Assembly (NCBI RefSeq): GCF_020382885.2
Contig: NC_058512.1
Span: 1,983,001 to 2,047,000 of the forward strand
From: Scatophagus argus
Taxonomy: Eukaryota > Chordata > Actinopteri > Scatophagidae
DNA length: 64,000 nt
Reading direction: 5' to 3'
Below are positions 52,340 to 64,000 of this stretch, piece by piece (the first letter of the stretch is position 1; every line of letters starts with the position of its first letter). The notes beneath the pieces were generated by a model, which saw nothing but the letters and a program-made list of their open reading frames with translations, did not search any database and had not been told where the DNA came from. The position numbers and the translations under genes were made by a program.

Positions 52340-53060
52340 TTCTTTTTTTTCTTTTAGGTACCAAAGAAACTGTGGCAGGTAACAGTAAAAAGATTACCAC
52401 TTCCGGTTTGAGAGTTCGTCTTTCAAAATAAGAGGGCGGAAAAGTTAAATAGAAACGAACAGGGTGGTACACAGTAAAAAGTAACAGAACTATTCATGCA
52501 GAATGGGCAATTTCATATCATTATCATATTCATATTTTAATTCTTGATGTGTACAATAATGCAGACTGACAAACAGTAAAAAACTTAGTAGTCTAACTAA
52601 CGCTGTTAATGTGGTGGCGTAAAAACGGAATACTTTAAAAATTATGAAGTAGCTTAAAAATGGAAATCCTGTACTAAAGTAGTGTAATAAATATTTTGAT
52701 CCTTTTATACTTAAGTTAAAGTACTAATACCACACGGTTCACTATCATAGACATAAGACTTCCCTATGCGTTGTGCACATGCGCCAAAGTGGTCCTGTCA
52801 TTCAAAGAGGATTACCGCAAATATGCCTGTTCAAAATTACACGTGAGGCGAATGATTGATCATCATAAAGCAATCTTACATAAAACCAAATCTTTCAAGT
52901 CACGATAACAAAACGGTTTTTTAACAGTGAAGGGTTTTTATTCAGCCAGCGAAGCGATACGTCACCCACTATTGTTTAAACTGCAGGTGTGTCTTTATTT
53001 AAACAGCAATCATTTATTTCACAAATTTAGAGGAAAACAACTGAAATAAAAACGGCAACA
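52340..53060. other. Spacer between tmem150c copy 2 and the sec31a 3' end
   Basis: No exon was seen. About 52340-52440 still shows weak homology to the DNA beside copy 1 (CACTTCCGGTTTGA, AGAGGGCGGAAA). About 52560-52740 is a TACTT-rich repeat piece. Confidence 0.45.
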
Positions 53061-53064
53061 ACAT

Positions 53065-54450
53065 CGAGCTGTAAATAAATACTATTTATTGAAAATATTG
53101 CATGTAGTCAATCTAAAACAAAGACTTGTTTTCCGTTATCACCGTAAACACTCAGAGCCTCCTTACAGTTGGAATGAAAATCAAGTACGAGCCTCCCTCC
53201 AGTTTCCCTCTGAGGTCTGATTGATTAGCAGATAATTAACATCAAATACCATTAAAGAAGACTGTGAGCGTTTGTTTGAGCATGCATACTTTCAAATTCC
53301 ATTTAAAGCACAGACTCCTCTCAAAAATTCATTGCACTCTGCTGAGCCTCGCGGTTAACACTGAAAAAATAAAACAAATAACATGAAATGAAACAACATT
53401 AAACGTCCTTAACAAGTGGGACTGCATTGCTCTGCGTTGGCATATCCCACACTCTGACAATATCTTGGTCCAATGTGCTGTGTGTAGTGACACCAGTGGT
53501 GAAAGTAAGGCAGTAAAAGCAGAAAAAGGGTTTAAAATACTAAATCTTGTACATATATATTTAAAAAAAAGAAGAAAAAACTGGCTCTCCAACTATCAGT
53601 TTAATTTTAAATGCTTGGGAAAGAAGATTCCTGGATTTAAGGTCTGACTGCTAATCTGATTTGAAACGTATCCAGATTCTGTGTGCTGCCGTTAAATCTT
53701 CTCTAAACCTTTTTTACAGTGTTCACCTGTGGCCTCATGAGACGCAAGCAATGATGCATATGCAAACATAAAGCATGACAGGATTCTACGTATTTATGGG
53801 TGATAATGCCTCTGAGCATAGTTGTAGTGCGCAAATATTTAAAGTCTATAAAGATAAACAAGCTAATATTCCTAAAATGATTGCTGTTTGCATGATCGTG
53901 CAGACGTGAGCCAAAAGCATGCTGTTATCAAGGTGGGCTTCAATCTTCAAGCTGACTACATTTAATTTGATTACCTCAATAAAATCGCCCTTAAAATTCC
54001 TGAATCTCTTGATGCCGTTTCCAATTTGTTTTCACTGCAGTCTACAAGTTGCAGTCATTTCCAGTGTGCTGAAACTCTTAACGTTGTGAAATTTCCAGTA
54101 TGACTGCTGCATATTCATAAAGTCACATACATGAAGATGAGTTGAGAACAAATGTTTGGTGTAACCTGTCTGTAGATTAGGGTGGATTAAACAGTCTCTA
54201 GCCCTTTATTTGCACAGGGCTCGGATTTCACTTTCACCACTGAGTGCGACTGATTGCATGGCTTGTGTTTGAGCTGCGTCAGAAAACATGAACGGCACGC
54301 AGAAGAATTTTCCGGATTTTCGGACACCTCAGAATTTGCGCTGTGAGTGAAATGCAGCTCCCTGTGAAACGAGCTCGACCCCTGACCAGTCACGCTCCGC
54401 CGCCCGCCACTCGAAGACACTGGGGGAGTTACTTTTTGTTTTGTGCCCAA
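53065..54450 (-). other. sec31a 3' UTR
   Basis: DNA downstream of the sec31a TGA. A minus-strand AATAAA at 53085-53090 suggests an end near 53065. No other gene features were seen. The minus frame at 54187-54450 is chance. Confidence 0.5.
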
Positions 54451-55535
54451 TCAGACGCCGAGTTTGTTGGCTTGTGTCAGCACCACCTTGAGTACGGGCA
54501 TGAACGCTGACGTCTCGCTGAAGTTGCTGTTGCTGACTATGTGGGTGTGGATGTTGAGGCCCTCCGTGTAGGATCTGGACTCTATACTCCTGGCTATGTT
54601 ATGCAGTCCTCCAACAATGGTGGGAGAAAGCTGGAGAGAAGAACAGCAGAAAGTGTTGGTGAGAAATTTGGTGAGATATTCAGCAGGATCAATCTAGTCT
54701 GAACTGATGCAACATTTTTCTTATGTCTATTGTGTGTGTGTGAAATCTGCTCATACGACTCTTTACAACATGGATTCAGCCTGGCAGACGTTGGGCAGAT
54801 TAAAGTTCATTTCTGCTTTGCATAATTCGACCCCAACTGATTTCTACCAGATTGACATGCCTGATTTATTTCCAGAACAATCAATAACCTGCGCGATAGA
54901 CGACGGGTTGGGTTTCTGGAAGTCGGAGCTTTGGGTGAGTTTGTTTTAATGTTCCTGGAGACACTCACCGTCTGCTCTCTCAGTTTGTCATAAAGCGCCT
55001 CCAGACGTTTGGTGGCGTCATCAAGCTTCCTCCTGGTTTGCTGTGGGGACATTGCGAATACAATTACACGTCTACTCAGTCACTTCAGTCAGAGGAGACG
55101 AAGCAGGATTAGCATCTCCATCAGAGTGACTCACAGGGTCCGTAGCTACAGCCAAACACTTCTGGATGAGGCCCTCAAACGTGGTCTTCAGGACCAGGTG
55201 CTCGTCGGGGATGGGCTTCTTCGTGATCTTCTCAGCAGGGATGGACTGCAGAGGCTGAAAGGGTTAAACAAGGTGAGAGGGTTTCGAGTTTAATGAGTAA
55301 ACTCACGTTTGCTCAACTTACAGGTATTTTCCTCAGGCTTCATCATAACGTGTAGACTGAATTATATGATGAAGGTCAGAACTCTTATTTTGAAGGGGTA
55401 ATGCTGGTACAGTAAAACAACACTTACTGTACAGCTTGTTGTTCTCAGTACCTGTATGAGATCTCCTGTTGGTGCTCCCGGGGCGCCCTCCATACTGGTC
55501 TTGGGCATTGCAGGGTTCACAGGTGGAGGGGAGAA

Positions 55536-55568
<33 letters not shown>

Positions 55569-58100
55569 GTGCATGCCTGAGTAGGGGACCTGGGCACCAT
55601 GTGGCCCCTGGATCATGCCCTGAGGGGCCCCAGAGGACACGGGCTGGGCCTGAGGGTCAGCGCCCAGAGGACCCATGATGGGTGCAGTGATGGGGGCGGG
55701 AGGGGTGTAGTTCTCTGGAATCTGCTTGGAGGTGGCAAAAACATTTCATTTCAAACGTGAGACATGTTCACGTCCGTCGGTGAGGAGCTTCGGTCAGCAG
55801 ACTCACCTTCTTCTTCGGTGCTCTGCTCAGGGCCGGAGGGTCATTCCAGCCGTTCTGAGGCCCTGCAGAGCGAAACAGAATCCTAATCACCAACTCAGCC
55901 TCACACGAACAGGAAACGGGCTGTTTCATGTTTACAATGGTGCCAGGAAATTATTTAATTTGTTAGCCACAGATTCAATCACAAACTTCTATAAGTTAGG
56001 AAGAGCTTGACGTTTTGAGAACTTATCTTTTTCACTTACACGCAGTGAGAGTTTTGAGAAGGTTGATACGACTCTCATGTTCGTAAGCTTAACGTGAAGC
56101 TACGGCTGCTCACTGAAAAAGCAGATCTAAATGTTGGACACGGAGCTAACTGGCTGCCCCACTTAAAACTACACACTCTCATACTGATCGATTTAATGCA
56201 AAAATCATTTAAAAGATCAGTCTTCATTGTGGCCTCAAATTTTCAATTCAGACAACCCGATCAATTACGTTACTGACTGGGAGAAATCCGTGCAAATTTT
56301 TTTTAAATTTTATTATTAAATGGACACATTTTAGATTTTTTGCTATTTTTCTTAATGGACCGATTCAATGCTAACTGATTAATTTATTATGGCGTTTTGT
56401 TAATTCATACTGTCAGTGTGGTTAATAAGAGGAAACCGGTGGTCGTCTTTGAGTTAGTGAGGATGAGGATGATCAGAGCCATGCAGACCTGTTCTCTGAG
56501 AGGCGGGGATCAGCCCGGGGTCAGCGTCAAGCTGTGTACCTGAGACTCCGCTCGGTGGAGGAAGAGGAGGAGGCATGTAGGACACAGGAGATCCCGGACC
56601 GCCATGCTGGAAAGACGCTCCGGAGGACAGAGGAGCTGAAAACGAGGAGGAGGAGGAGGGAAAGAAAGGAGCCTGGGAGGGAGGAGAGGAGGACAGGCAC
56701 TGGCTGATGGGAGGAGGTCCGGGATAGACCGGAGGTGCCGGCTGAGAGGAGACGTGCTGTGTGTACTGAGAGAGAAAGCCAGGGGGCTCTGCAGGAGGAG
56801 CAGCAGCAGGGCGGTACTGAAGAGGCTGATAGACAGAGACCCCCCCAGCTCCAGGTGGGTACTGGCTGACCTGGGGGTAGGCTGGGGGCCACACAGGACA
56901 ACACAGGTGCTGTTAGCGAACCATGCAACAGGACAGACTTGTGATAAACAGACCGGTTACAGCACGGTTCAGTGGAGGTTACAGAAGACTCAACAGATAA
57001 GAAGTTACTCGAGACATTTTCTTCTTCTGTTAGTGAGTGTGAGCGCACACGAGAGATCAGAGGCTTTTTCTGAAGCATCTCTAAAAGCAAATGCTTCAAA
57101 AAAGTGAAGAAAAGTCTCATGTTGTTCATGCAAACCTGACCACAAATAACGCCTGTCAGGGATGAAGCCTGCTCAGGCCTTCTTCACGTCCAAAGGCCAA
57201 ACAGTTAACACCATTCATTTATAGTTTCACGTGCTTTGCAGTCAAAATTGAAACTTTTAACAGGGCTTTCCTCTCCAATTTAAAGGACTTCTCTCTAAAC
57301 TGTTCAGGCAGAATATAGAGGAGACTTACGCTGGTACTGATGGGACAACATGTACGCAGGAGTGGAGGAGGAGGGTGGAGGCGCAGCAGCCGAGCCGGAG
57401 GGGGGCATCCCGTACATGGGGTTTGGCGGCTCCACCTACAAAGACATAACAGGAAGTCATTTCAAAACAAGAGATTCGCTTTTTAGGAAGGAAAACGCAT
57501 GTAAGGGCTTTTCCTTTTGTGAGTTCGCAAACTCGCAGCTAAAACAAACGGTGAGATTTTAAATGAGTATTACAAAAACAAACACTAACACTTGTGTAAA
57601 GCCTAGAGAGATAAAAGATTCATCATTAAAACTCATGAATAAATGTATTTAATGTCTTCAGTTCAGTCTGGATGAGCAGACAGATGCTAGAGTTAAATCA
57701 CTACAAGCGCAGGAGAAAACGAGTGAAGGACTGAATGGAGACAGTGAACGCATCACAGGAGACGGAGGACACAGAGTATCAACAGGAAGTGGGGTTGGCT
57801 ATGAGGAAGGAAACTACCACAGCAGCCAAACAAAATTCAGAGATGACAGGCATTGACCCGATCAGTCATTAAAGCTGTAGCCTGCGAGCAAGAACATCTG
57901 TAAACATCAGCACAGGTGTGTGTCGTGGGCAGGCGGGTGGTCGGTGTACCTGCTGGTCTTGAAGAGGAGGAGGGACATTGGGGAGGGCTGTGGGAGTCTG
58001 GTTACTCCAGGAGGTGACAGTGGAGGCAGCCCTCACCTGAAGCACACAGAAACACACGGCACATACCAACGACGGCCACAGCACGGGGGAGGGGAGGACG

Positions 58101-58158
<58 letters not shown>

Positions 58159-61100
58159 AAACAATGCACTGGATCAGAGCCAGGGTTCAAATTACAGAAA
58201 CACAACTCAAATAAAGCCAAAAATTAAAGTTCGTATATGGACCGGCACGTTCAACATTAATATTTCATGAGTACATTTTAATCAGCATGTGATTTAAACC
58301 CTGGCTGGAATGGAAATGACTACAGCACCACAGCAATGAGCACTTCACCGGGTGGTTAGTCGGTGCGCGATGGGACGGGGTCTCACAGCTTTTACATCAG
58401 ATTCAAATATAAATCAATCTCTTCATGAATTAGACGCATCAGGGAGTATCTGAGACCAGCTGTTAGAACCCGTCCCGGTCATGTGGCCTGTAGATGTCGT
58501 CAGTTTTTAGGGGAAGAACAGGAAAAAGAGCCGTCCGTGTGAATCCTGATGCATGATGTTAAAAATACAAACAGGTTTCACACAGATTCAGCGAAGAAGA
58601 GTAAATACTCTGTCATGTGACAAACATACCGGCTGGTAATACTGCGGCTGAGCCGGGGCGGAGGGGGCGGGTGTAGCCATGGGTACTGGAGCTGGTGCGG
58701 GGGCCCGAGGCACCATGGCGGGCTGGATCGGGGTGAACGGATGCCGGGGCAGAGCCCGAGTCGAGGCAGGCAACTGAGACTGAGCTCTGTGGGTTTGTAC
58801 TGAGGCTGCTGGAGCCACCGCCTGCTGGCCCAGAGCCCGAATGAGACGGTCACGAAGCTGCTGTATGGCAACCTGTAAGGTCCAAATGAGAACTTAGGGC
58901 AGAACTCAACACATAAACAGTGTAGCTACAGACGGCTGGTGATGTGCTACGTGCCTGGTTGGTGTTGTCCGGCAGGTAGGTGATGGCGGTGGACAGACTG
59001 CCCTGGGAGGCCAGCAGGCTGGCGTACTGGCTCATCTTTTCCGCCAGCAGGATTCCGATGGCGGCGGGTCCAGAGCGTTGGGTCTGCTCGACAGCCCGCC
59101 GCAGCACAACCACCTTCTCCACCAGGTCCTGAGTGATGGAAACACAGGAAATCAGCATGACGAAAACGAAGACCCAGGCTGCACTCAGGAGGCAACAGAA
59201 CAAGCTGAAAACACTAAGTGTTCTCCAGTTCTCCTGTCTTCTGCAACCTGCGTTTGTATTCATTATTACTGACTCTGCTAACTGTGTTGGAGATGTCAAA
59301 AAGCAAAGAGCTTGTGATCATACAGGAAGTCAGATATTTCACTCAGGAGCTGATGGAAACCAAAAGTGGTGGGAAAACAGAGTGAACGATGGGTTTGAAT
59401 CAGGTGGATTTAAAGCGTAGGTTTAAGTTAAGAGCTCAACACACCTGGAGAGAGAGTGGACAGCGTCCGTCCTGCGCTCTGGTCCAGCATGACACGAGTT
59501 TCTCCACGTTTCCAGCGCAGATGTAACACAGACAGGCCTGGACTTGCAGCTGGGCGTCCTCTGCTGCCTCCAGTCTGTCCCCGAGAAGGTCTAACAAACA
59601 GACGGGTTCACTTACAGAGCACAACAGACAAGGAAGGACAGCAGACACTTGAACTAACTAACCACAGAGGGAAGAGAACTCCTCAGGCTGAGCGTAGGTC
59701 ATGACAGCAGCCAGGGCCTCCTTCCAGTTCTGCAGCTCGCACGTCTTCAGGATGTCATGCCAGTCCTTCATCACCACAGCACTGATCAGCTGCAGGACAA
59801 AAACATCAGTGCATCCGCAGGAACAAACTCAGAATCCATAAACTCTCAGTAAAACCTCTCCCTGTTGTCACCTTGCTTATCTTGCTCTGTGTTTTCGTGA
59901 AATACTTCCTCTGGGTTTTCTCTAAGAGCTCGGTCCCTCCGGCGATGGCCAGGATGATGCTGTCTGCCATTCGGTTGTCATGGAGACAGAGCTCCACAGC
60001 TCCCTCGAAGTCTCCGGTCAGCAGGGCCTGCGTGATCAGCCCGTCCACATCTGGCACAAAATATTTTATACAAATCAAAACCTGGAGCCTCGGAGAGTTT
60101 TCTCCGTCACCGGCTGAAGGTGACGTTCAGTGAAACCTGCAGGTTTACGTCATGAAAAGGCCGAGAGAGTCGTCACCTTGGCTGATGCTGAGACTGACTC
60201 CTGTGTGGGCTGAAGCTGGAGCCTCAGCCAGCTCCTGGGCTGGAGCGCAGGTCTCAGCAGGACTGGACTCCTCCGCCACCAGTGCAGTCGTCTCCTGAAA
60301 CACCAGAGCAACATCCCGTCAACCCTGAGAAAAGCTCTAATCGAGCAACATAATTAAAGTCACCCGTGTATACAAGAGGCTTATTGAAGGCAGTTCAACT
60401 GAGCAGCATCTCTGACAATGTGCAGCGATGAAGATGTACCTCCTCCTCCTCCTCCTCCTCCGCTCCCTCCTCTGGTGCGGCGTTTTCCTCTGGTTTGCTG
60501 AGAAGAGCGTCCTCTGAATCCGCCGCCGGCTCTTCGTTCTCTGGGTCAGGAGTGGCTTCTGGCTGAAGGTTCGCTGCAGCAATCATGTCGAAAGCTGCCT
60601 CGGGAGTGTCGGCAGGCGGCACGAGGCTGAGGTCCGCCAAAGGCTGCAGGCTGGCAGGAGCAGGCGCCTCCACCTGAATAATGAGGGAAGACGTGGGCTT
60701 AAAGTCAAGACCACTGCACATTTAGTGAAGGTTATTTGAACTCCCTCCAAATATTTGAACTTAAGCATTTCCTGATGCATCAGGGTGCAAATCAGCAAGC
60801 ACACTCCTGTTGTCTGACCAGCGCTAAAGAAACTTACCTGTGGGTGATCAGCAGGCTTTTCCTCTAGTGCTGCTGAAATCTGACAACAAACAGGACACAT
60901 TTATCACAAGATGTACAGGAATGTTTTCAGTTAACATGTATTTATAGCGCCTCATGGGGCCTTCAGGAGCCTGAAAAGTACACCTCACCTTTAAGGCGAC
61001 CTCCTCTTTGTTGTAACCCAGAAGTTCCAGGTACTTGCTGCGGACATCACTTTCAAAATTAGCCTGAAAATCACAAAGACAACTTTGTGTCTGCATTATT

Positions 61101-63993
61101 TGTTGAAAATATAATAAATATATTTACAAATGTACTCCAATATTTATATTAGAGAAAGATTCTTTCTGAATTTCATACCTTGAGGAAAGACCAAAGAGTC
61201 TTTTCAAACTCGTTTCCAGCTGCATCGATCTTTCCCTGGCAGAAATCCACAAAGCTGCCTGCACTCAGAGTGGCCTGCAGCTGCTCGGAGCGCTTCAAGA
61301 AGGCCGTTTCTGTGACAACCTGGCTGATATGTACAACATGTGCAGTGGACTGCTGAGGCTGCTGAGGCTGCTGCGGGTTCAGCTTTGTGTTCTCCAGAGA
61401 CACCAGCTTCCCACCAAACTGTGGAGTGGAAAAAAACCCAACAGAGTGTCAGCGTTTCAGTCAGCAAAACAAAGAAGCTCCACCCTCATGAGAAGTAGAA
61501 AGAAACGGGACTCACCGCAAACGAGGCTCCCACAGGTCTGCGGATCCACTTGGGTGGCTTCTTCAGGGGGATGGCTGTTGCTGCAGGGGCAGAAGTCTGG
61601 GGCAGCTGCAGGGGGGGCAAAGTTTGTCCTGTCCCAAAAGGATCCATGTTCCCAAACGAGTTGCTTATCTGTCACAGACAACCACAGTCAAGTCAGACAC
61701 AAAGGTGACGCTTAACATGCCAAACATCCACCTCACAGTCAAGTTCATGACTGACCCTAACCCACGACGGTTGGGTAAGCGCAAGTGGTTTGCTCGACAA
61801 ATATCCAGCAGAACCAGGACTACCCCCAGACCTGGGAGAAGAGCTGACCCTGGGACATCTTAGTCCATTTTCCACACACTCAACTAACCCTGAGCATCTT
61901 CAACATGCTGCCAAACAGTAACACAGTGTAGTAACACACCGATCGACTCGGAGCCTTGAATCACACAAACGTTTCAATGAGGACACCGCAGTGTTGAAAC
62001 GTTAGCTCCAGTTCCTGTTTTCTCCTTCTTAAGACACGTTTCTGTTTTAATCTCACCTGGTCAGCGTGTCTCTGGCTCTGCGCCTGATTGCTGCCTCCCA
62101 TGATGGAAAAGATGTCGATGTGTCCGTCAAAGCCCGCAGCCGACAGCACCGCAGGGTTCCTGGGGCACCACTGGATGTCAAAGCACCACTGGCTGCTGGT
62201 GGGCAACTCGTACAGCACCTGGACATTCAAGCAGATGAGTTACTACCATCAGAGGGCAGCAGTAGGACAAGCTTCCCTCTGGGTAAACATCCTGCATGTA
62301 CGTGACGTTTATAGTTAACTCTTACCTCTCCTGTGTTTGGATTCCAGCACAGGATCCTGCTGTCCTTCCCACAGCTGAGGAGCAGCTCGGGATCAGCCAA
62401 GCTCCAGGCGATGGCCAGGACACCCCTGTGCACAGAGAAAGTATGTCTCAAGAAGGCTTTCGAATCTTAAAGCATAAGGCTGCCGATATTCTTATTGTTG
62501 ATACTGTCAATAAATCTGATGAACGCGTTATAGTTTCTGACGTCCCCAGCCAGCTCAAACAGGAGGAAACAGAGCCTTTACTGGAGACTGGTTTGAGCAG
62601 GATCAGTTCCACAATGGCTGCGGTCATTTTAGGAGATTTAAGAGTAAAAAATAACTTCCAGCCACATCCTCCTGGAAAGCTTCAGCAGGTGTGTTTACCG
62701 TGTGTGATTCTCGAAAATCTTGAGAGGTGAGGTAGCAAAACGTAAGTCCCACATCTGGATGACCGGCATCCGGTCGTCCTCTGAGGCCAAGACCAGCTGA
62801 GTGGCCACTTCTGGGTTCCAAGCCAGCCCAGAGCAATGCATCTGAAAACAAAGACATACGCACAGAAGAAGACAGTTTCAGCTGAGCAAACGGGACCGAA
62901 GGATTACGAGAAAATTCAACATGACGGCGCGACAGTGCGGGAGAAGCGACGTACTCTGTTGCTGTGGTCGCTGACTTTAATAATGAGGTCGTTCTTGCGG
63001 AGGTCCCACACTGATGCTCGGCCACTCGGGCTGGCAGAGGCCAGGATGTGTTGAACCTGTCTGTTCCACGAGACACAGCTGATGTCCTCCAGAGGCTTTC
63101 AGACAAAGACACAAAACATTATTTACATGCACAAGATGATAACAATAAACGTCAGATGAATCTCTGTGTATTTCGCAGAAATTCAGAATTTGTGTCAACC
63201 AGTCAAGAGTCCAGAGCTTCAGTGTGTAAATACGTCAACAGTATTTGTGTAATTCCTCTAACTGCCAGAAGGGGGAGAGAAACGGCAGGTTTCATGTTTA
63301 AAAAGAGTCATTATCACTGACAAAGTGATGACATATGGAAAACTGCTCAAAAGACAAACTTTTCTGATCACTGAGTTAAAAAGCAAAGCACCTGAGTTTT
63401 GGGTCCTGGTGTCATTGGAGAGCCAAAGTTATTCATATCCCAGATGTAGATTTCAGACTCATTCCCACCTGATGCAACCAGGTTAGTCTGCAGCAGAAGA
63501 CAAAATGAAAAAACAGTCATTTGTTTTCAGCTTATTTCACACACACACACACAAAGTTAAACCGAGCGGAGCTGAATGGATCATACCTGGAACGGGTTGA
63601 CGTCGAGACCTCTCACTGGTCCCGTGTGCCTGTCGCTCTCAGTAATGATCACGTCGCTCTCTCCAGCCATGATCTTTGCAGGGTCGTACAGGATGACGTC
63701 GCCGTTCTCGCCTCCTGCGACGAGCACCCCTGAAGGGTGACCGTCGTCATCCATTCCATACGGACCCCAGACCAGTTTGTGGTATCTGTGGGGAGAGTGT
63801 GTGTGTGCGTGTCATGAACAACTGCACTACAAGCAAAACAACACGAGCGCAGTCTGCAGTTTTTAGCACCTGTGTGGGGAGGAGAAGCTGCCACACGACT
63901 TCATGTCCAGGGACGGTTCAGTCAGGTCCAGCTCGAAAAACTCCAGGGAGGCGTTGGTGCTAAAGGAGGCATCCAGCTGCTGGGCTGATGTTC
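54451..63993 (-). CDS. sec31a: Protein transport protein Sec31A, 26 coding exons visible, first exon off the edge
   Basis: Outer-cage subunit of the COPII coat, which with Sec13 drives vesicle budding at ER exit sites. Exons 5' to 3': 63870-63993, 63587-63785, 63392-63487, 62955-63095, 62699-62841, 62326-62425, 62057-62218, 61516-61668, 61179-61418, 60989-61063, 60838-60879, 60440-60673, 60177-60294, 59872-60050, 59663-59789, 59445-59590, 58955-59128, 58630-58872, 57950-58036, 57330-57435, 56489-56881, 55807-55862, 55452-55721, 55135-55254, 54969-55040, 54451-54630. All phases agree, giving about 1325 residues. The N-terminal WD40 part has [18 protein letters not shown] and WNPNTGE. The helical cage part has [18 protein letters not shown] and [18 protein letters not shown] Pro/Gln-rich linker has nine Gln at about 55537-55563. 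The C-terminus ends [19 protein letters not shown], as in human. The exon at 58955 uses a GC donor; the exon at 59663 has a weak GTTAGT donor. The initiator exon (family MKLKEVDRTA) must lie just past 64000. Confidence 0.95.
58103..58158. repeat. (CA)n microsatellite in a sec31a intron
   Basis: About 28 CA units, just upstream of the exon at 57950-58036 on the minus strand. Confidence 0.95.
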
Positions 63994-64000
63994 CTGCAGG

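Noticed and set aside
53329-54450. Minus-strand frames of 87 codons downstream of sec31a
   Set aside because: They lie in the 3' UTR and have no recognisable content.

Overview
The window is vertebrate nuclear DNA from a ray-finned fish, most likely a percomorph. Coding sequence is split into short exons by GT-AG introns. CA/TG microsatellites are frequent. Several dispersed repeats look like families common in percomorph genomes. The proteins are vertebrate orthologues, including AHR2, a receptor form typical of fishes. No virus-derived or LTR element was recognised.

Layout, left to right. (1) 1-1038, minus: exon 1 of zswim6; the rest of that gene lies beyond the left edge. (2) 1.1-16.2 kb: a gene-poor stretch with repeats, a CpG-rich island near 8 kb and several AT-rich blocks that look like conserved regulatory DNA. 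(3) 16.2-27.8 kb, minus: a complete 11-exon aryl hydrocarbon receptor gene (ahr2). (4) 29.1-32.5 kb, minus: a 9-exon methionine adenosyltransferase gene (mat2a-like). (5) 34.9-36.9 kb, plus: a 3-exon vamp8-like SNARE gene. (6) 39.0-41.0 kb, minus: hnrnpd (AUF1), with a long 3' UTR to about 37.6 kb. (7) 41.6-44.7 kb, plus: enoph1. (8) 46.4-47.8 kb and 50.0-51.9 kb, minus: two tandem tmem150c genes. (9) 54.5-64.0 kb, minus: sec31a, complete except for its first coding exon, which lies just past the right edge.

The block hnrnpd-enoph1-tmem150c-sec31a keeps the order and orientation of human 4q21. The neighbouring mat2a-like and vamp8-like genes resemble human 2p11 (MAT2A, VAMP8, and also TMEM150A). 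The window may therefore preserve an ancestral linkage that mammals split between two paralogous regions. The genes are not an operon and share no single pathway, though mat2a-like (S-adenosylmethionine synthesis) and enoph1 (methionine salvage) act in the same metabolic cycle.

Main points for a second look: the mosaic divergence of the tmem150c pair; a one-base frame disruption in hnrnpd exon 3; a candidate cassette exon in the hnrnpd 3' UTR; two GC-AG introns (ahr2, sec31a); a Pro-to-Ser change in the MAT signature; a perfect 25-bp inverted repeat in ahr2 intron 5; and the regulatory-looking DNA between zswim6 and ahr2. All exon boundaries were read by eye from splice consensus, phase and protein family memory; no alignment was run.
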